NCBI GenBank assembly: GCA_002371715.1 | Contig: DFGF01000137.1 | Span: 1 to 28,799 of the forward strand | Length of the DNA: 28,799 bases | DNA from: Prevotella sp. UBA3757 | Lineage (GTDB): Bacteria; Bacteroidota; Bacteroidia; Bacteroidales; Bacteroidaceae | Direction: 5' to 3' | Shown: piece after piece, positions 21,717-28,787 of the stretch | Layout: the number at the start of each line of letters is the position of its first letter | Position numbering within the stretch: the first letter of the stretch is position 1 | Program-made: the position numbers and the translations under genes | Notes under the pieces: generated by a model | Told to the model about the DNA's origin: nothing | The model's input: only the letters and a program-made list of their open reading frames with translations | Database searches by the model: none

Positions 21717-22838
21717 AACCCAAGCCTCGGCAAACTCATCCTTCTGAATCATCTTGTTCAACTGGCTGTAAGCCTGAGCCTGTTCGTCATACTGACCGCA
21801 AATGACGCGCAGCGTACCGTTGTCAATGTTGATTCTGGCATCTTCAATGCCGTTTTTCTTCAGCTTCTCTACGTATTCTTCGGCATTGCTACGCTTGACT
21901 TGGCTGGCCAGCACGATGCAGTAATAGGTTTGCTTAGCCGTCGTCTTGCTGGCTGTAGCGGTTTTTTCTTCTGTAGCGGTCTTTTCTTCTGTAGCGGTCT
22001 CCTTGGCCAGCTCTTTGTCCTTCTGCTCTGCCTTGGTTTCGTTGACAGCCTTGACAGCCACCAGCTGGCTGTCGCTGACAGCCTTCATTACGGGTTGAGC
22101 CGGCGTCATATTGCTGTCCTTGGGCATCAGCTTATAAATAATGTTGCCCTGGAGCTGGCTCATGGCTTGATTGCCAAGGTCGCTGTTGGCTACAGGTGTC
22201 GCCAGCAGGAAGAAACAGGCGATGGCGGCGGCAATGGCTACCGCGTTCCTCACCCACGACATCTTGATGGTCAGAGCCTTGTTCTCGTCGTCGTCATCGT
22301 CGATGAAGTCGAGTAGGGCAGGACCTTGGGCCTCATTGGGTGCTTGCTTCTCCTCAGCCTCCACGGTATTGGCTGTCTGAATGTCGGTGGCTTGGGGAGT
22401 TGTCTGGCTTCTGGCGCTTTTCAGTCTGGCAAACTCGAAGTCTGCCAAGCCATATTCCTCCGGCGACAGGATGCCAGCCTCACAAGGTGTGAACTCATAG
22501 TGCCCGTCCAAGTTGACCTGAAGCGTGCCTACACCGTCCATCTCGTATGCGCCTTGGTTGCGCAGCACGGCTTTCAGTTCCTCGACCTCTGACTCTATCT
22601 GTCGCAACGCGTCGGGGTAGCTGATGTCGTATGCCTCCACGTATGACTGGGCAAGCAACGAATCATTCAGCGTCAACTGAGGGTTGAAACCTAACGTCCT
22701 GAAGGGAGGCAGCCAGCGAGTGTCATCTTCGTCGTAACGGGCCTCCACATGGTGCGTTATAAAACCGCCGAAGCCCGGAACGATGACACAATCGTGGCTC
22801 AGCAGCAGTATTTCTATATGTCGTTGTAGTTGAATCAC
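21699..22838 (-). CDS. HU-CCDC81-type membrane protein with SPOR domain
   Basis: The 379 residues contain two tandem HU-CCDC81-type domains (about 1-58, with HIEILLLSHDCVIVPGFGGF, and 60-140), an acidic linker, one membrane helix (about 196-217), a Lys/Glu/Thr-rich linker with a duplicated EEKTAT unit (283-294), and a C-terminal SPOR domain (about 303-377, YYCIVLASQVKRSNAEEYVEKL). SPOR domains bind peptidoglycan stripped of stem peptides, often at division sites. The HU-like part should be cytoplasmic and SPOR periplasmic. The start is a GTG at 22838; its promoter lies so close that the mRNA may be nearly leaderless. This is the second envelope-linked HU protein in the window, with an independent architecture from 2860-4233. 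Confidence 0.9.
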   Translation of the reverse strand: MIQLQRHIEILLLSHDCVIVPGFGGFITHHVEARYDEDDTRWLPPFRTLGFNPQLTLNDSLLAQSYVEAYDISYPDALRQIESEVEELKAVLRNQGAYEMDGVGTLQVNLDGHYEFTPCEAGILSPEEYGLADFEFARLKSARSQTTPQATDIQTANTVEAEEKQAPNEAQGPALLDFIDDDDDENKALTIKMSWVRNAVAIAAAIACFFLLATPVANSDLGNQAMSQLQGNIIYKLMPKDSNMTPAQPVMKAVSDSQLVAVKAVNETKAEQKDKELAKETATEEKTATEEKTATASKTTAKQTYYCIVLASQVKRSNAEEYVEKLKKNGIEDARINIDNGTLRVICGQYDEQAQAYSQLNKMIQKDEFAEAWVLKIKD

Positions 22839-22842
22839 GATG

Positions 22843-22874
22843 CAAAATTACACCTTTTTTTCAAATTAGACAAA
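22843..22874 (-). promoter_or_regulatory. Promoter of the HU/SPOR gene, almost on top of the start codon
   Basis: On the minus strand, TTTG (complement of 22871-22874) and TAATTTTG (complement of 22843-22850) are 20 bases apart. Only four bases separate the -7 box from the GTG start at 22838, so transcription should begin at or next to the start codon. Confidence 0.65.
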
Positions 22875-22901
22875 TAAAACGGAATTTTTTTTTCTGCTGT
22901 C

Positions 22902-22934
22902 TTTTGGTTTTTTGCTCACTTATTCGTACCTTTA
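22902..22934 (+). promoter_or_regulatory. Upstream promoter copy before pheT, probably damaged
   Basis: TTTTGG, the spacer TTTTTGCTCACTTATTCG and TACCTTTA match the promoter at 22978-23010 almost base for base. The last base of the -7 box is A instead of G, which may weaken or kill it. It lies 76 bases upstream of the intact copy. Confidence 0.65.
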
Positions 22935-22977
22935 AACTACGTTTGAAAGTACTCTCGTTCGAAAAAGCCAAATAAAA

Positions 22978-23010
22978 TTTGGTTTTTTGCTCACTTATTC
23001 GTACCTTTGC
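22978..23010 (+). promoter_or_regulatory. Promoter of pheT
   Basis: TTTGG at 22978-22982 and TACCTTTG at 23002-23009 are 20 bases apart after the TTTG. The spacer is the same as at ftsY (157-190). The pheT ATG at 23043 follows after a leader of about 28 bases with no Shine-Dalgarno sequence. Confidence 0.8.
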
Positions 23011-23042
23011 ACGCGATTTTTGGGAAATTAATTATCATTGCA

Positions 23043-25595
23043 ATGAACATATCTTATAAATGGCTAAAGGAGTATGTTGATTTCGACCTGACACCGCAGC
23101 AGGTGTGCGATGCACTGACGTCTACGGGTCTGGAAGTCGACGCACTCGAAGAAGTACAAAGTATTAAGGGCGGTCTGAAGGGACTTTACGTTGGCAAGGT
23201 GCTGACGTGCGACATGCACCCCAATTCAGACCATTTGCATGTTACAACTGTTGATTTGGGTAAGGGCGAACCGCAGCAGATAGTTTGTGGTGCCCCCAAT
23301 GTGGCCGCCGGCCAGAAGGTGATAGTGGCCGACCTGGGCTGCGTGCTCTACGATGGCGACAAGGAGTTTGTCATCAAGAAGTCCAAGCTGCGTGGCGTAG
23401 AATCCCTGGGCATGATTTGTGCCGAGGACGAGATAGGCATTGGTACGGATCATGCCGGTATCATTGTTCTGCCCGACGACGCTGTGGTGGGAACGCCTGC
23501 CGCTGAGTACTACCATTTGGAAAGTGACTGGCTCATCGAGGTGGACATCACGGCCAACCGTGCCGATGGACTGTCACACTGGGGTGTGGCACGCGACCTG
23601 TACGCGTGGCTCCGTCAGAACGGCTATCCGACGGCTACTCACCGTCCAGTGGTCGACGATTTCGTCGTCGACAATCACGACCTCCCCATCGACGTGGTTA
23701 TCGAGAATACCGAGGCCTGCAAGCGTTATGCCTGTGTCAGCGTGACCGGTTGCGAGGTCAAGGAGTCGCCCGACTGGTTGAAGAACAAACTGACCACCAT
23801 CGGCCTGCGTCCTATCAATAATATCGTCGACATCACCAACTACGTGATGATGGTGCTGGGGCAGCCCCTGCACTGTTTCGATGCCGACATGGTGAAGGGT
23901 CACAAGATTGTGGTGAAGACTATGCCAGAAGGCACGCCGTTCCAGACGCTCGACGGCGTGGAGCACAAGCTCTCCGACCGTGACCTGGCCATCTGTAATG
24001 CTGAGGAACCCATGTGTATTGCCGGTGTATTCGGCGGCAAGGGCAGTGGCACCTATGAGACGACCAAGAATGTCGTGCTCGAGTCGGCTTACTTCCATCC
24101 TACATGGATTCGTAAGTCGGCCCGTCGTCACGGTCTGTCGACCGATGCCTCGTTCCGCTTTGAGCGCGGCATTGACCCCAACGGCACTATCGAGGCCCTG
24201 AAGTATGCCGCCCAGCTCTGCAAGGAGTTGGCTGGCGGTCGGGTGTCGATGGACATCAAGGACGTCTATCCTGAAAAGATAGAGAATGCCGTGGTTGACC
24301 TCGAATACAGCTATGTCCACTCGCTGGTGGGCAAGGACATTCCCGTTGACACTATCAAGAGCATTTGCGATTCGCTGGAGATGAAGGTGCTCAGCGAAAC
24401 GGCCGAGGGCCTGAAGCTTGAGATTCCTGCCTACCGCGTGGACGTGCAGCGCCCTTGCGACGTGGTAGAGGACATCTTGCGCATCTACGGATATAATAAT
24501 GTAGAGATACCTACCCAGCTAAAGTCATCGCTGGTCATCAAGGGCGAGGAGGACCAGAAGCACAAGCTGGCCAACCTTGTCAGCGAACAGCTTGTGGGTG
24601 CCGGCTTCAACGAGATTCTTAACAACTCGCTGACCAAGGCCGCATACTATACAACGGAGAACGGAGAACTGAGAACTGAGAGGTGTGATTACTCTCAGGG
24701 CGAGAAGAACAATGATATTCATAGCGAGCAAAGTAATCATACCTCTCAGTTCTCAGTTCTCAGTTCTCAGTTAGTCAGAATCATGAATCCGCTGTCCAGC
24801 GACCTCAACGTGATGCGCGCTACGCTGCTCTTCGGAGGCCTGGAGAGCATCGAGCATAATGTGAAGCGCAAGCATCCCAACTGTCGCTTCTTCGAGTTTG
24901 GCAATGTCTATCAGTTCTTGCCAGAGAAGGAGAATCCGGACGACCCTATGCAGGCTTATAAGGAGCAGTACCACATGGCCTTGTGGCTGACGGGCAAGCG
25001 CGTGGAGGGCTCGTGGGCCCACCAGAACGAGGACACCTCGTTTGCCGAACTGGATGCCCATGTCGACAATATCCTTGCCCGTATCGGTGTTCAGCCGGGC
25101 ATGGTGGTACGCAAGAAGAGCGAAAACGCGATATTCTCGTCAGGTCTGACCATTGAGAGCCGTGGTGGCAAGCAGCTCGTAGAACTGGGCGTCATTACCA
25201 AGAAACTCCAGAAGCAGTTTGACATCGATACGCCCGTATACTTTGCTGAACTGAACTGGACTGCCCTCATGAAGGTCATCCGCAAGCAGAAGGTTGAATT
25301 CACCGAGATACCTAAGTTCCCCTCCGTCAGCCGTGACCTGGCACTGCTCATCGATAAGAGCGTGGAGTTCCAGCAGATAGAAGACATTGCCCGCCAGACG
25401 GAGAAGAAATTCCTAAAGAAGGTTGAACTCTTTGACGTCTACGAGGGCGACAAGCTGCCCCAGGGCAAGAAGTCGTATGCCGTCAACTTCATCTTGCAGG
25501 ATGCCGAGAAGACCATGGGCGACAAGCAGATTGATGCCATCATGCAGAAGCTCATCATGAACCTGAAGCAGAAGCTGGGCGCAGAACTACGCTAA
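23043..25595 (+). CDS. pheT: Phenylalanyl-tRNA synthetase beta subunit
   Basis: PheT is the large subunit of the alpha2-beta2 enzyme that charges tRNA-Phe. The 850-residue protein has the N-terminal MNISYKWLKEYVDFDLTP, an EMAP-type tRNA-binding domain (about 45-155), the B3/B4 editing domain (about 215-390), the B5 domain (about 405-480), a catalytic-like core (FGNVYQF near 620) and a C-terminal FDX-ACB anticodon-binding domain (KFPSVSRDLALLID onward). I chose the ATG at 23043 because the upstream extension runs into the promoter. Residues about 536-578, just before IMNPLSSDLNVMR, are an insert encoded by a strong inverted heptamer repeat (24656-24777). pheS is not adjacent, which is common in this phylum. 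Confidence 0.96.
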   Translation: MNISYKWLKEYVDFDLTPQQVCDALTSTGLEVDALEEVQSIKGGLKGLYVGKVLTCDMHPNSDHLHVTTVDLGKGEPQQIVCGAPNVAAGQKVIVADLGCVLYDGDKEFVIKKSKLRGVESLGMICAEDEIGIGTDHAGIIVLPDDAVVGTPAAEYYHLESDWLIEVDITANRADGLSHWGVARDLYAWLRQNGYPTATHRPVVDDFVVDNHDLPIDVVIENTEACKRYACVSVTGCEVKESPDWLKNKLTTIGLRPINNIVDITNYVMMVLGQPLHCFDADMVKGHKIVVKTMPEGTPFQTLDGVEHKLSDRDLAICNAEEPMCIAGVFGGKGSGTYETTKNVVLESAYFHPTWIRKSARRHGLSTDASFRFERGIDPNGTIEALKYAAQLCKELAGGRVSMDIKDVYPEKIENAVVDLEYSYVHSLVGKDIPVDTIKSICDSLEMKVLSETAEGLKLEIPAYRVDVQRPCDVVEDILRIYGYNNVEIPTQLKSSLVIKGEEDQKHKLANLVSEQLVGAGFNEILNNSLTKAAYYTTENGELRTERCDYSQGEKNNDIHSEQSNHTSQFSVLSSQLVRIMNPLSSDLNVMRATLLFGGLESIEHNVKRKHPNCRFFEFGNVYQFLPEKENPDDPMQAYKEQYHMALWLTGKRVEGSWAHQNEDTSFAELDAHVDNILARIGVQPGMVVRKKSENAIFSSGLTIESRGGKQLVELGVITKKLQKQFDIDTPVYFAELNWTALMKVIRKQKVEFTEIPKFPSVSRDLALLIDKSVEFQQIEDIARQTEKKFLKKVELFDVYEGDKLPQGKKSYAVNFILQDAEKTMGDKQIDAIMQKLIMNLKQKLGAELR
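24656..24777. repeat. Inverted heptamer repeat, in frame inside pheT
   Basis: The 28-base arm at 24666-24693 (heptamers GAACTGA, then GAGGTGTGATTACT) and the arm at 24732-24759 are reverse complements at 27 of 28 positions, with a 38-base loop. The right arm continues with two further TTCTCAG units to 24777. It adds about 40 residues to PheT without breaking the frame. Confidence 0.9.
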
Positions 25596-25667
25596 TTGGA
25601 CAATTTCACCATTTGACTATTAGCGTCTGTAATTGTAAAAATCGTAAAATAATAGTATAATTAAACA

Positions 25668-26405
25668 ATGGGAAGAGCATTTGAATATCGTAAGGCTACA
25701 AAGCTGAAGAGATGGGGCCACATGGCCAAGACATTCACCAAGATTGGTAAGCAGATTGCCATTGCCGTCAAGGCTGGCGGTCCTGACCCTGACATGAATC
25801 CGGCACTGCGTGCCATCATTGCCAACGCCAAGCGCGAGAACATGCCGAAGGACAACATCGAGCGTGCCATCAAGAATGCCATGGGTAAAGACCATGCAGA
25901 CTATAAGGAGGTGACCTACGAGGGATATGGACCTCACGGCATTGCCATCTTTGTCGACACGTTGACCGACAATACCACGCGTACTGTTGGTGATGTCCGT
26001 TCAGTATTCAACAAGTTTAACGGCAACCTGGGTACGCAGGGATCACTGTCGTTCCTCTTTGACCACAAAGCCGTCTTCACCTTCAAGAAGAAGGACGGTC
26101 TGGACATGGACGAGATGATTCTGGACCTCATCGACTTCGGTGTCGATGATGAGTACGACGAGGACGAGGAGGAAAACAGCGTCACCATCTATGGCGACCC
26201 CTCGTCGTTTGCTGCCATCCAGAAACATCTGGAGGAGAGTGGCTTCGAGGTGACGGGTGCTGAGTTTACCCGTATTCCTAACGACCTGAAGGATGTGACG
26301 CCTGAGGAGCGTGAGACCATCGACAAGATGATTGAGAAGTTGGAGGACTTCGACGACGTGCAGACCGTCTACACGAACATGAAGCCCGAGGCGATGGAGG
26401 AGTAA
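25668..26405 (+). CDS. YebC/PmpR (TACO1) family protein
   Basis: The 245-residue protein matches YebC throughout: N-terminal MGRAFEYRKATKLKRWGHMAKTF, the AIANAKRENMPKDNIERAI-type helix region and an acidic C-terminal part (DEYDEDEEENSVTIYGDP). Family members have been described as DNA-binding regulators and, more recently, as factors that help ribosomes through difficult sequences such as proline runs. The proline-rich HU/LysM protein encoded in this window would be such a sequence, but no link is shown. It lies 72 bases after pheT. The gap holds TTGGACAATTTCACCATTTG and GTAAAA words related to the octamer repeats and no clear promoter, so cotranscription with pheT is possible. Confidence 0.93.
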   Translation: MGRAFEYRKATKLKRWGHMAKTFTKIGKQIAIAVKAGGPDPDMNPALRAIIANAKRENMPKDNIERAIKNAMGKDHADYKEVTYEGYGPHGIAIFVDTLTDNTTRTVGDVRSVFNKFNGNLGTQGSLSFLFDHKAVFTFKKKDGLDMDEMILDLIDFGVDDEYDEDEEENSVTIYGDPSSFAAIQKHLEESGFEVTGAEFTRIPNDLKDVTPEERETIDKMIEKLEDFDDVQTVYTNMKPEAMEE

Positions 26406-26426
26406 GCTGCTAAATATACAATCCGT

Positions 26427-27311
26427 TTATGTCCCGCTCTCGAGTGTAGCGAAGTAGCCAAGACGGTAGAGCGAGAAAAGCAATAGGCTGGGGTAGCGTA
26501 ACAGAATGCGCTGCTCCAGCTTTTTTGTGGCCTGGTGCCAGCAGCTCAGCAGGGGCATCAGCCATGACAGCTGGCGCGCACGGTGAAGCAGGCGCGAACA
26601 GTCTTTCAGTTCCTGGCGAAAGGTGTACAGCGTCCGTAGCCCTTCCTCCGTCTTCCGCAGGAAGGTGTCGTTGTCTTCAAATATCTCGAAGCTCAGCGGA
26701 TTGTCCAGGTGTATCACGGGTATGTGGCGTTTCTCCAGCTGTTTGCCGAACAGCACGTCCTCATAGCCGTAGTAGCGGAATCGCTCGTCAAAGGGGCAGA
26801 CGGCCAAAAGTTGCCTGGGTGCCAGGAAGTTGGCCGTATGGAAATCCTGATAGGGTGCCTGTTGGCGGCGCTCGGCTGTATGCGCGTGTTCGTTGGCTTT
26901 TTCGTAGCGGTAGCGCAGGTTGTGGCGCAGGCTACGGTTGTTGCCGCCCACCGTGATGCCGCCCATCCATGCGGCCTGCTCATCGGGCGTCTCGGCATAG
27001 CGGCGCAGGAAGTCGGGCCGCCGCACTACCATGTCGCTGTCCATGAACAACACCCAGGGCATTGTGGCCTGGCGGGCCAGATAGTTGCGGATGGCGGCGC
27101 GTCCGGCGTTCTCGGGTCGCTCTATGTACCGGCAGTTGGTGTACTCGTTGATGGCTCTGTTTGCCAGAATGGTCTCCGTCTGTGTCGACCCGTCGTCGGC
27201 TACGATGATTTCGTAGCCGATGCCTAACTGTCTGGCCTGCTGCTCGAGTGCGGCCACCAGTTCTGTGCATACGTAGTTGTATGTCGGTATCAGTATGGAT
27301 ATTGCTTTCAT
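26427..27311 (-). CDS. Family 2 glycosyltransferase
   Basis: A 294-residue GT-A fold enzyme: start MKAISILIPTYNY, nucleotide-binding ADDGS at 38-42, ENAGRAAIRNYL at 67-78, the metal-binding D91-S-D93 (VLFMDSDMVV) and a C-terminal acceptor region with YYGYEDVLFGKQL, an ED motif typical of GT2 enzymes. The last 60 residues are basic and partly hydrophobic, which suggests peripheral membrane binding. No other polysaccharide genes are adjacent, so the acceptor is unknown. It converges on yebC with 21 bases between stops and no clear terminator, and it diverges from the DUF4923 gene. Confidence 0.9.
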   Translation of the reverse strand: MKAISILIPTYNYVCTELVAALEQQARQLGIGYEIIVADDGSTQTETILANRAINEYTNCRYIERPENAGRAAIRNYLARQATMPWVLFMDSDMVVRRPDFLRRYAETPDEQAAWMGGITVGGNNRSLRHNLRYRYEKANEHAHTAERRQQAPYQDFHTANFLAPRQLLAVCPFDERFRYYGYEDVLFGKQLEKRHIPVIHLDNPLSFEIFEDNDTFLRKTEEGLRTLYTFRQELKDCSRLLHRARQLSWLMPLLSCWHQATKKLEQRILLRYPSLLLFSLYRLGYFATLESGT

Positions 27312-27318
27312 CGGTGTG

Positions 27319-27326
27319 CAAAAATA
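27319..27326 (-). promoter_or_regulatory. Likely -7 box of the glycosyltransferase gene
   Basis: On the minus strand TATTTTTG is followed by CAC and then the ATG at 27311 within about eight bases, so the leader is very short. A matching -33 TTTG is not clear. Confidence 0.5.
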
Positions 27327-27366
27327 GCGAAAAAAAGTTATAAAACCTCGCTTTTCGCCAATTTAT

Positions 27367-27397
27367 TTTGCCGTTCGCCCGAAATGTAGTACTTTTG
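27367..27397 (+). promoter_or_regulatory. Promoter of the DUF4923 gene
   Basis: TTTG at 27367-27370 and TACTTTTG at 27390-27397 are 19 bases apart. The ATG follows at 27426. Confidence 0.7.
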
Positions 27398-27425
27398 CTC
27401 CCGATTTTTAATAAACTAACAAGTT

Positions 27426-28055
27426 ATGAAGAAGAATATGTTTCGTATGATGGCTGCCATGTTGTTGCTGCTGGCAGCTCCTGGTGCAAGTGCACAAAAC
27501 GACCTGCAAAACATCCTCGGTGGTGTGCTGGGCAGCAATCAGACCGGCGACATCGTTTCTGGGCTGACCAGTGTGTTCTCAAAAGACAAGCAGGCCGACT
27601 CCAATAGTATGATAGGTACGTGGAGCTATGCCGAGCCGGCCATCGTCTTCACATCCAGCAACGTGCTGACCAAGGTGGCCGCCAAGGTGGCTGCCGGCAA
27701 GCTGGAGGACAAACTCCAGTCGTATCTCACGCAGTATGGCATCAAGCCAGGTGCCCTGGTGCTGACTTTCAACGAGGACGGCACCTGCACGGAGACCTTC
27801 AACGGCAAGACCATGAAGGGCAAGTGGGAGGTAAAGGATTCCAGGCTCATTCTGACCGTCGGCGGTGTCAAGGCCCTGGCCATCACGACGCAGATTGACG
27901 GCAAGAACCTGCAGTTTGTCACCGATGCCACTAAGCTCCTGAAGCTGTTCAAGGCCGTTGGTGCCAAGTCTTCCAATTCCAGCATCAAGACCGTCACGTC
28001 GCTCATGAAGAGTGTCGACGGCATGCAAGCCGGCATCACTTTGAAGCGCCAGTAG
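27426..28055 (+). CDS. DUF4923 family secreted protein
   Basis: The 209-residue protein has a signal peptide (MKKNMFRMMAAMLLLLAAPGASA, cleavage near 23) and then a DUF4923-type, lipocalin-like domain: IGTWSYAEPAIVFTSSNVLTKVAAKVAAGKL is followed by repeated beta-strand wording (LVLTFNEDGTCTETFNGKTMKGKWEV, LILTVGGVKALAITTQIDGKNLQFV). The family is common in Bacteroidales and has no established function. It is likely periplasmic or outer-membrane associated. It stands alone under its own promoter; the sequence downstream is decayed. Confidence 0.85.
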   Translation: MKKNMFRMMAAMLLLLAAPGASAQNDLQNILGGVLGSNQTGDIVSGLTSVFSKDKQADSNSMIGTWSYAEPAIVFTSSNVLTKVAAKVAAGKLEDKLQSYLTQYGIKPGALVLTFNEDGTCTETFNGKTMKGKWEVKDSRLILTVGGVKALAITTQIDGKNLQFVTDATKLLKLFKAVGAKSSNSSIKTVTSLMKSVDGMQAGITLKRQ

Positions 28056-28076
28056 TCTGCGCTATCTTGTCTACAT

Positions 28077-28208
28077 TCATGCTTCGCGCCATTCCGTCGA
28101 AGATGTCATCTTGTCCGTGGGCTCATAGCGCTTGATGACCCGGCCGTCACGGCTGACCAGGAACTTGGTGACCCAGAATTTTTGCGTGTTCAGGGTCTGT
28201 CCCGGTGT
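28077..28208 (-). pseudogene. Glutathione peroxidase C-terminal remnant
   Basis: On the minus strand an open stretch of 43 codons lies between two stops. It reads KFWVTKFLVSRDGRVIKRYEPT, which matches the C-terminal WNFTKFLV.R.G.VV.R.EPT block of glutathione peroxidases. The catalytic N-terminal two thirds (selenocysteine/cysteine, Gln and Trp sites) are absent. After EPTDK, a different reading frame gives a more family-like end (DDIFDGMARSM), suggesting an added frameshift. No start codon or promoter is attached. It is a decayed gene fragment next to repeats. Confidence 0.7.
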
Positions 28209-28226
28209 TCACTCGACAAATATATG

Positions 28227-28269
28227 CTACACCTTCAACACCTTCAACACCTTCTACACCCGAAAGATT
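28227..28269. repeat. 9-bp tandem repeat, left copy of an inverted pair
   Basis: Units CTACACCTT, CAACACCTT, CAACACCTT and CTACACCCG follow each other, then AAAGATTT. A shorter, reversed copy is at 28624-28659, so the two enclose about 354 bp. Confidence 0.75.
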
Positions 28270-28399
28270 TTCGACAAACGTATTATAAGATTTTGCTTTA
28301 TAGTGGTTATGAAGACGGCTTCAATGTCCTGTGGAGCGATTCTTCGGCTAAAAAAGTGCACACGCCATACTGTTCAATGTTTGGCGTGGCTTTCAGAAT

Positions 28400-28475
28400 G
28401 GAGTTGTCATTTTTTCAAACAATGCCTCTGTTTTTGCAGACGGAGGCGCCATTTTTCCAAATAACGCCTCCGTTT
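28400..28475. repeat. Two 34-base direct repeats, 42-base period, with competing hairpins
   Basis: GGAG, a variable pair, then CATTTTT(T/C)CAAA(C/T)AA and GCCTC(T/C)GTTT occur at 28400-28433 and 28442-28475. ACGGAGGCG (28440-28448) can pair either with GCCTCTGT upstream or with CGCCTCCGT (28465-28473) downstream. The period of 42 is a multiple of three, so a decayed protein repeat is possible. Confidence 0.65.
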
Positions 28476-28623
28476 GATTGAATTTTCGTGAAAATCTGGT
28501 TGTGTCATCATGCTGTAGGACCATGATGCCTTTGCGCATTTTTGCGTATCCTTTCCTTCTGTTGACATGGGGCTTATGTGTAAATAACCGCGTGAATCAC
28601 AGAGATTTAATAGGTCGCAGTTG

Positions 28624-28659
28624 AAATTTGTTCGGGTGTAAGAGGTGCTAGAGGTGTAG
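28624..28659. repeat. 9-bp tandem repeat, right copy of an inverted pair
   Basis: Read on the minus strand: CTACACCTC, TAGCACCTC, TTACACCCG, then AACAAATTT. It has one unit fewer than the left copy at 28227-28269, but the same order and the same ACACCCGAA ending. Confidence 0.75.
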
Positions 28660-28676
28660 CTTGTTTTTTAAACATA

Positions 28677-28702
28677 TAAAAGGCCAACCATCACGGCTGG
28701 CC
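28677..28702 (-). terminator. Intrinsic terminator of the candidate small RNA
   Basis: GGCCAGCC-GTGAT-GGTTGGCC on the minus strand, followed by TTTT. The stem has one G-U pair. Confidence 0.6.
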
Positions 28703-28776
28703 TATTATAATAAGAACTAAACTAAACAAATACTTTATGATTTATTACATCTGTGACTTTATGTTCATCTTGACGG
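28677..28776 (-). ncRNA. Candidate small RNA (about 100 nt)
   Basis: A -7 box (28780-28787) points leftwards, and about 75 bases later there is a hairpin with an 8-bp stem (28682-28689 with 28695-28702, one G-U pair) followed by TTTTATATGTTT on the minus strand. The transcript would be about 100 nt. The only frame in it is a seven-codon one (ATG AAC ATA AAG TCA CAG ATG TAA). No gene follows it, so it is either a small RNA or the leader of a lost gene. Confidence 0.4.
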
Positions 28777-28779
28777 GTG

Positions 28780-28787
28780 CAAAGGTA
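28780..28787 (-). promoter_or_regulatory. -7 box at the window edge, minus strand
   Basis: CG-TACCTTTG-CA on the minus strand matches the -7 box of the other promoters here. The expected -33 TTTG would lie just past the window end, so only half the promoter can be seen. Confidence 0.55.

Larger units (their letters stand above)
28209..28676. other. Gene-free, repeat-rich interval
   Basis: I find no credible gene here. Open frames on the plus strand (for instance from 28132 or 28182) have atypical composition, cross the peroxidase remnant in antisense and match no family I know. The interval holds the inverted nonamer tracts at its two ends, the 42-base direct repeats at 28400-28475 and a small hairpin (CATCATG / CATGATG near 28506-28529). 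Confidence 0.6.

Noticed and set aside
23574..24320. 248-codon open frame opposite pheT
   Set aside because: It is a shadow of the conserved PheT coding sequence, and its composition (His/Val/Asp-rich) is typical of antisense frames.
28132..28464. 110-codon open frame at the right end, plus strand
   Set aside because: It runs antisense through the peroxidase remnant and across repeats, is rich in Cys/Phe/Arg, and has no family resemblance or promoter.
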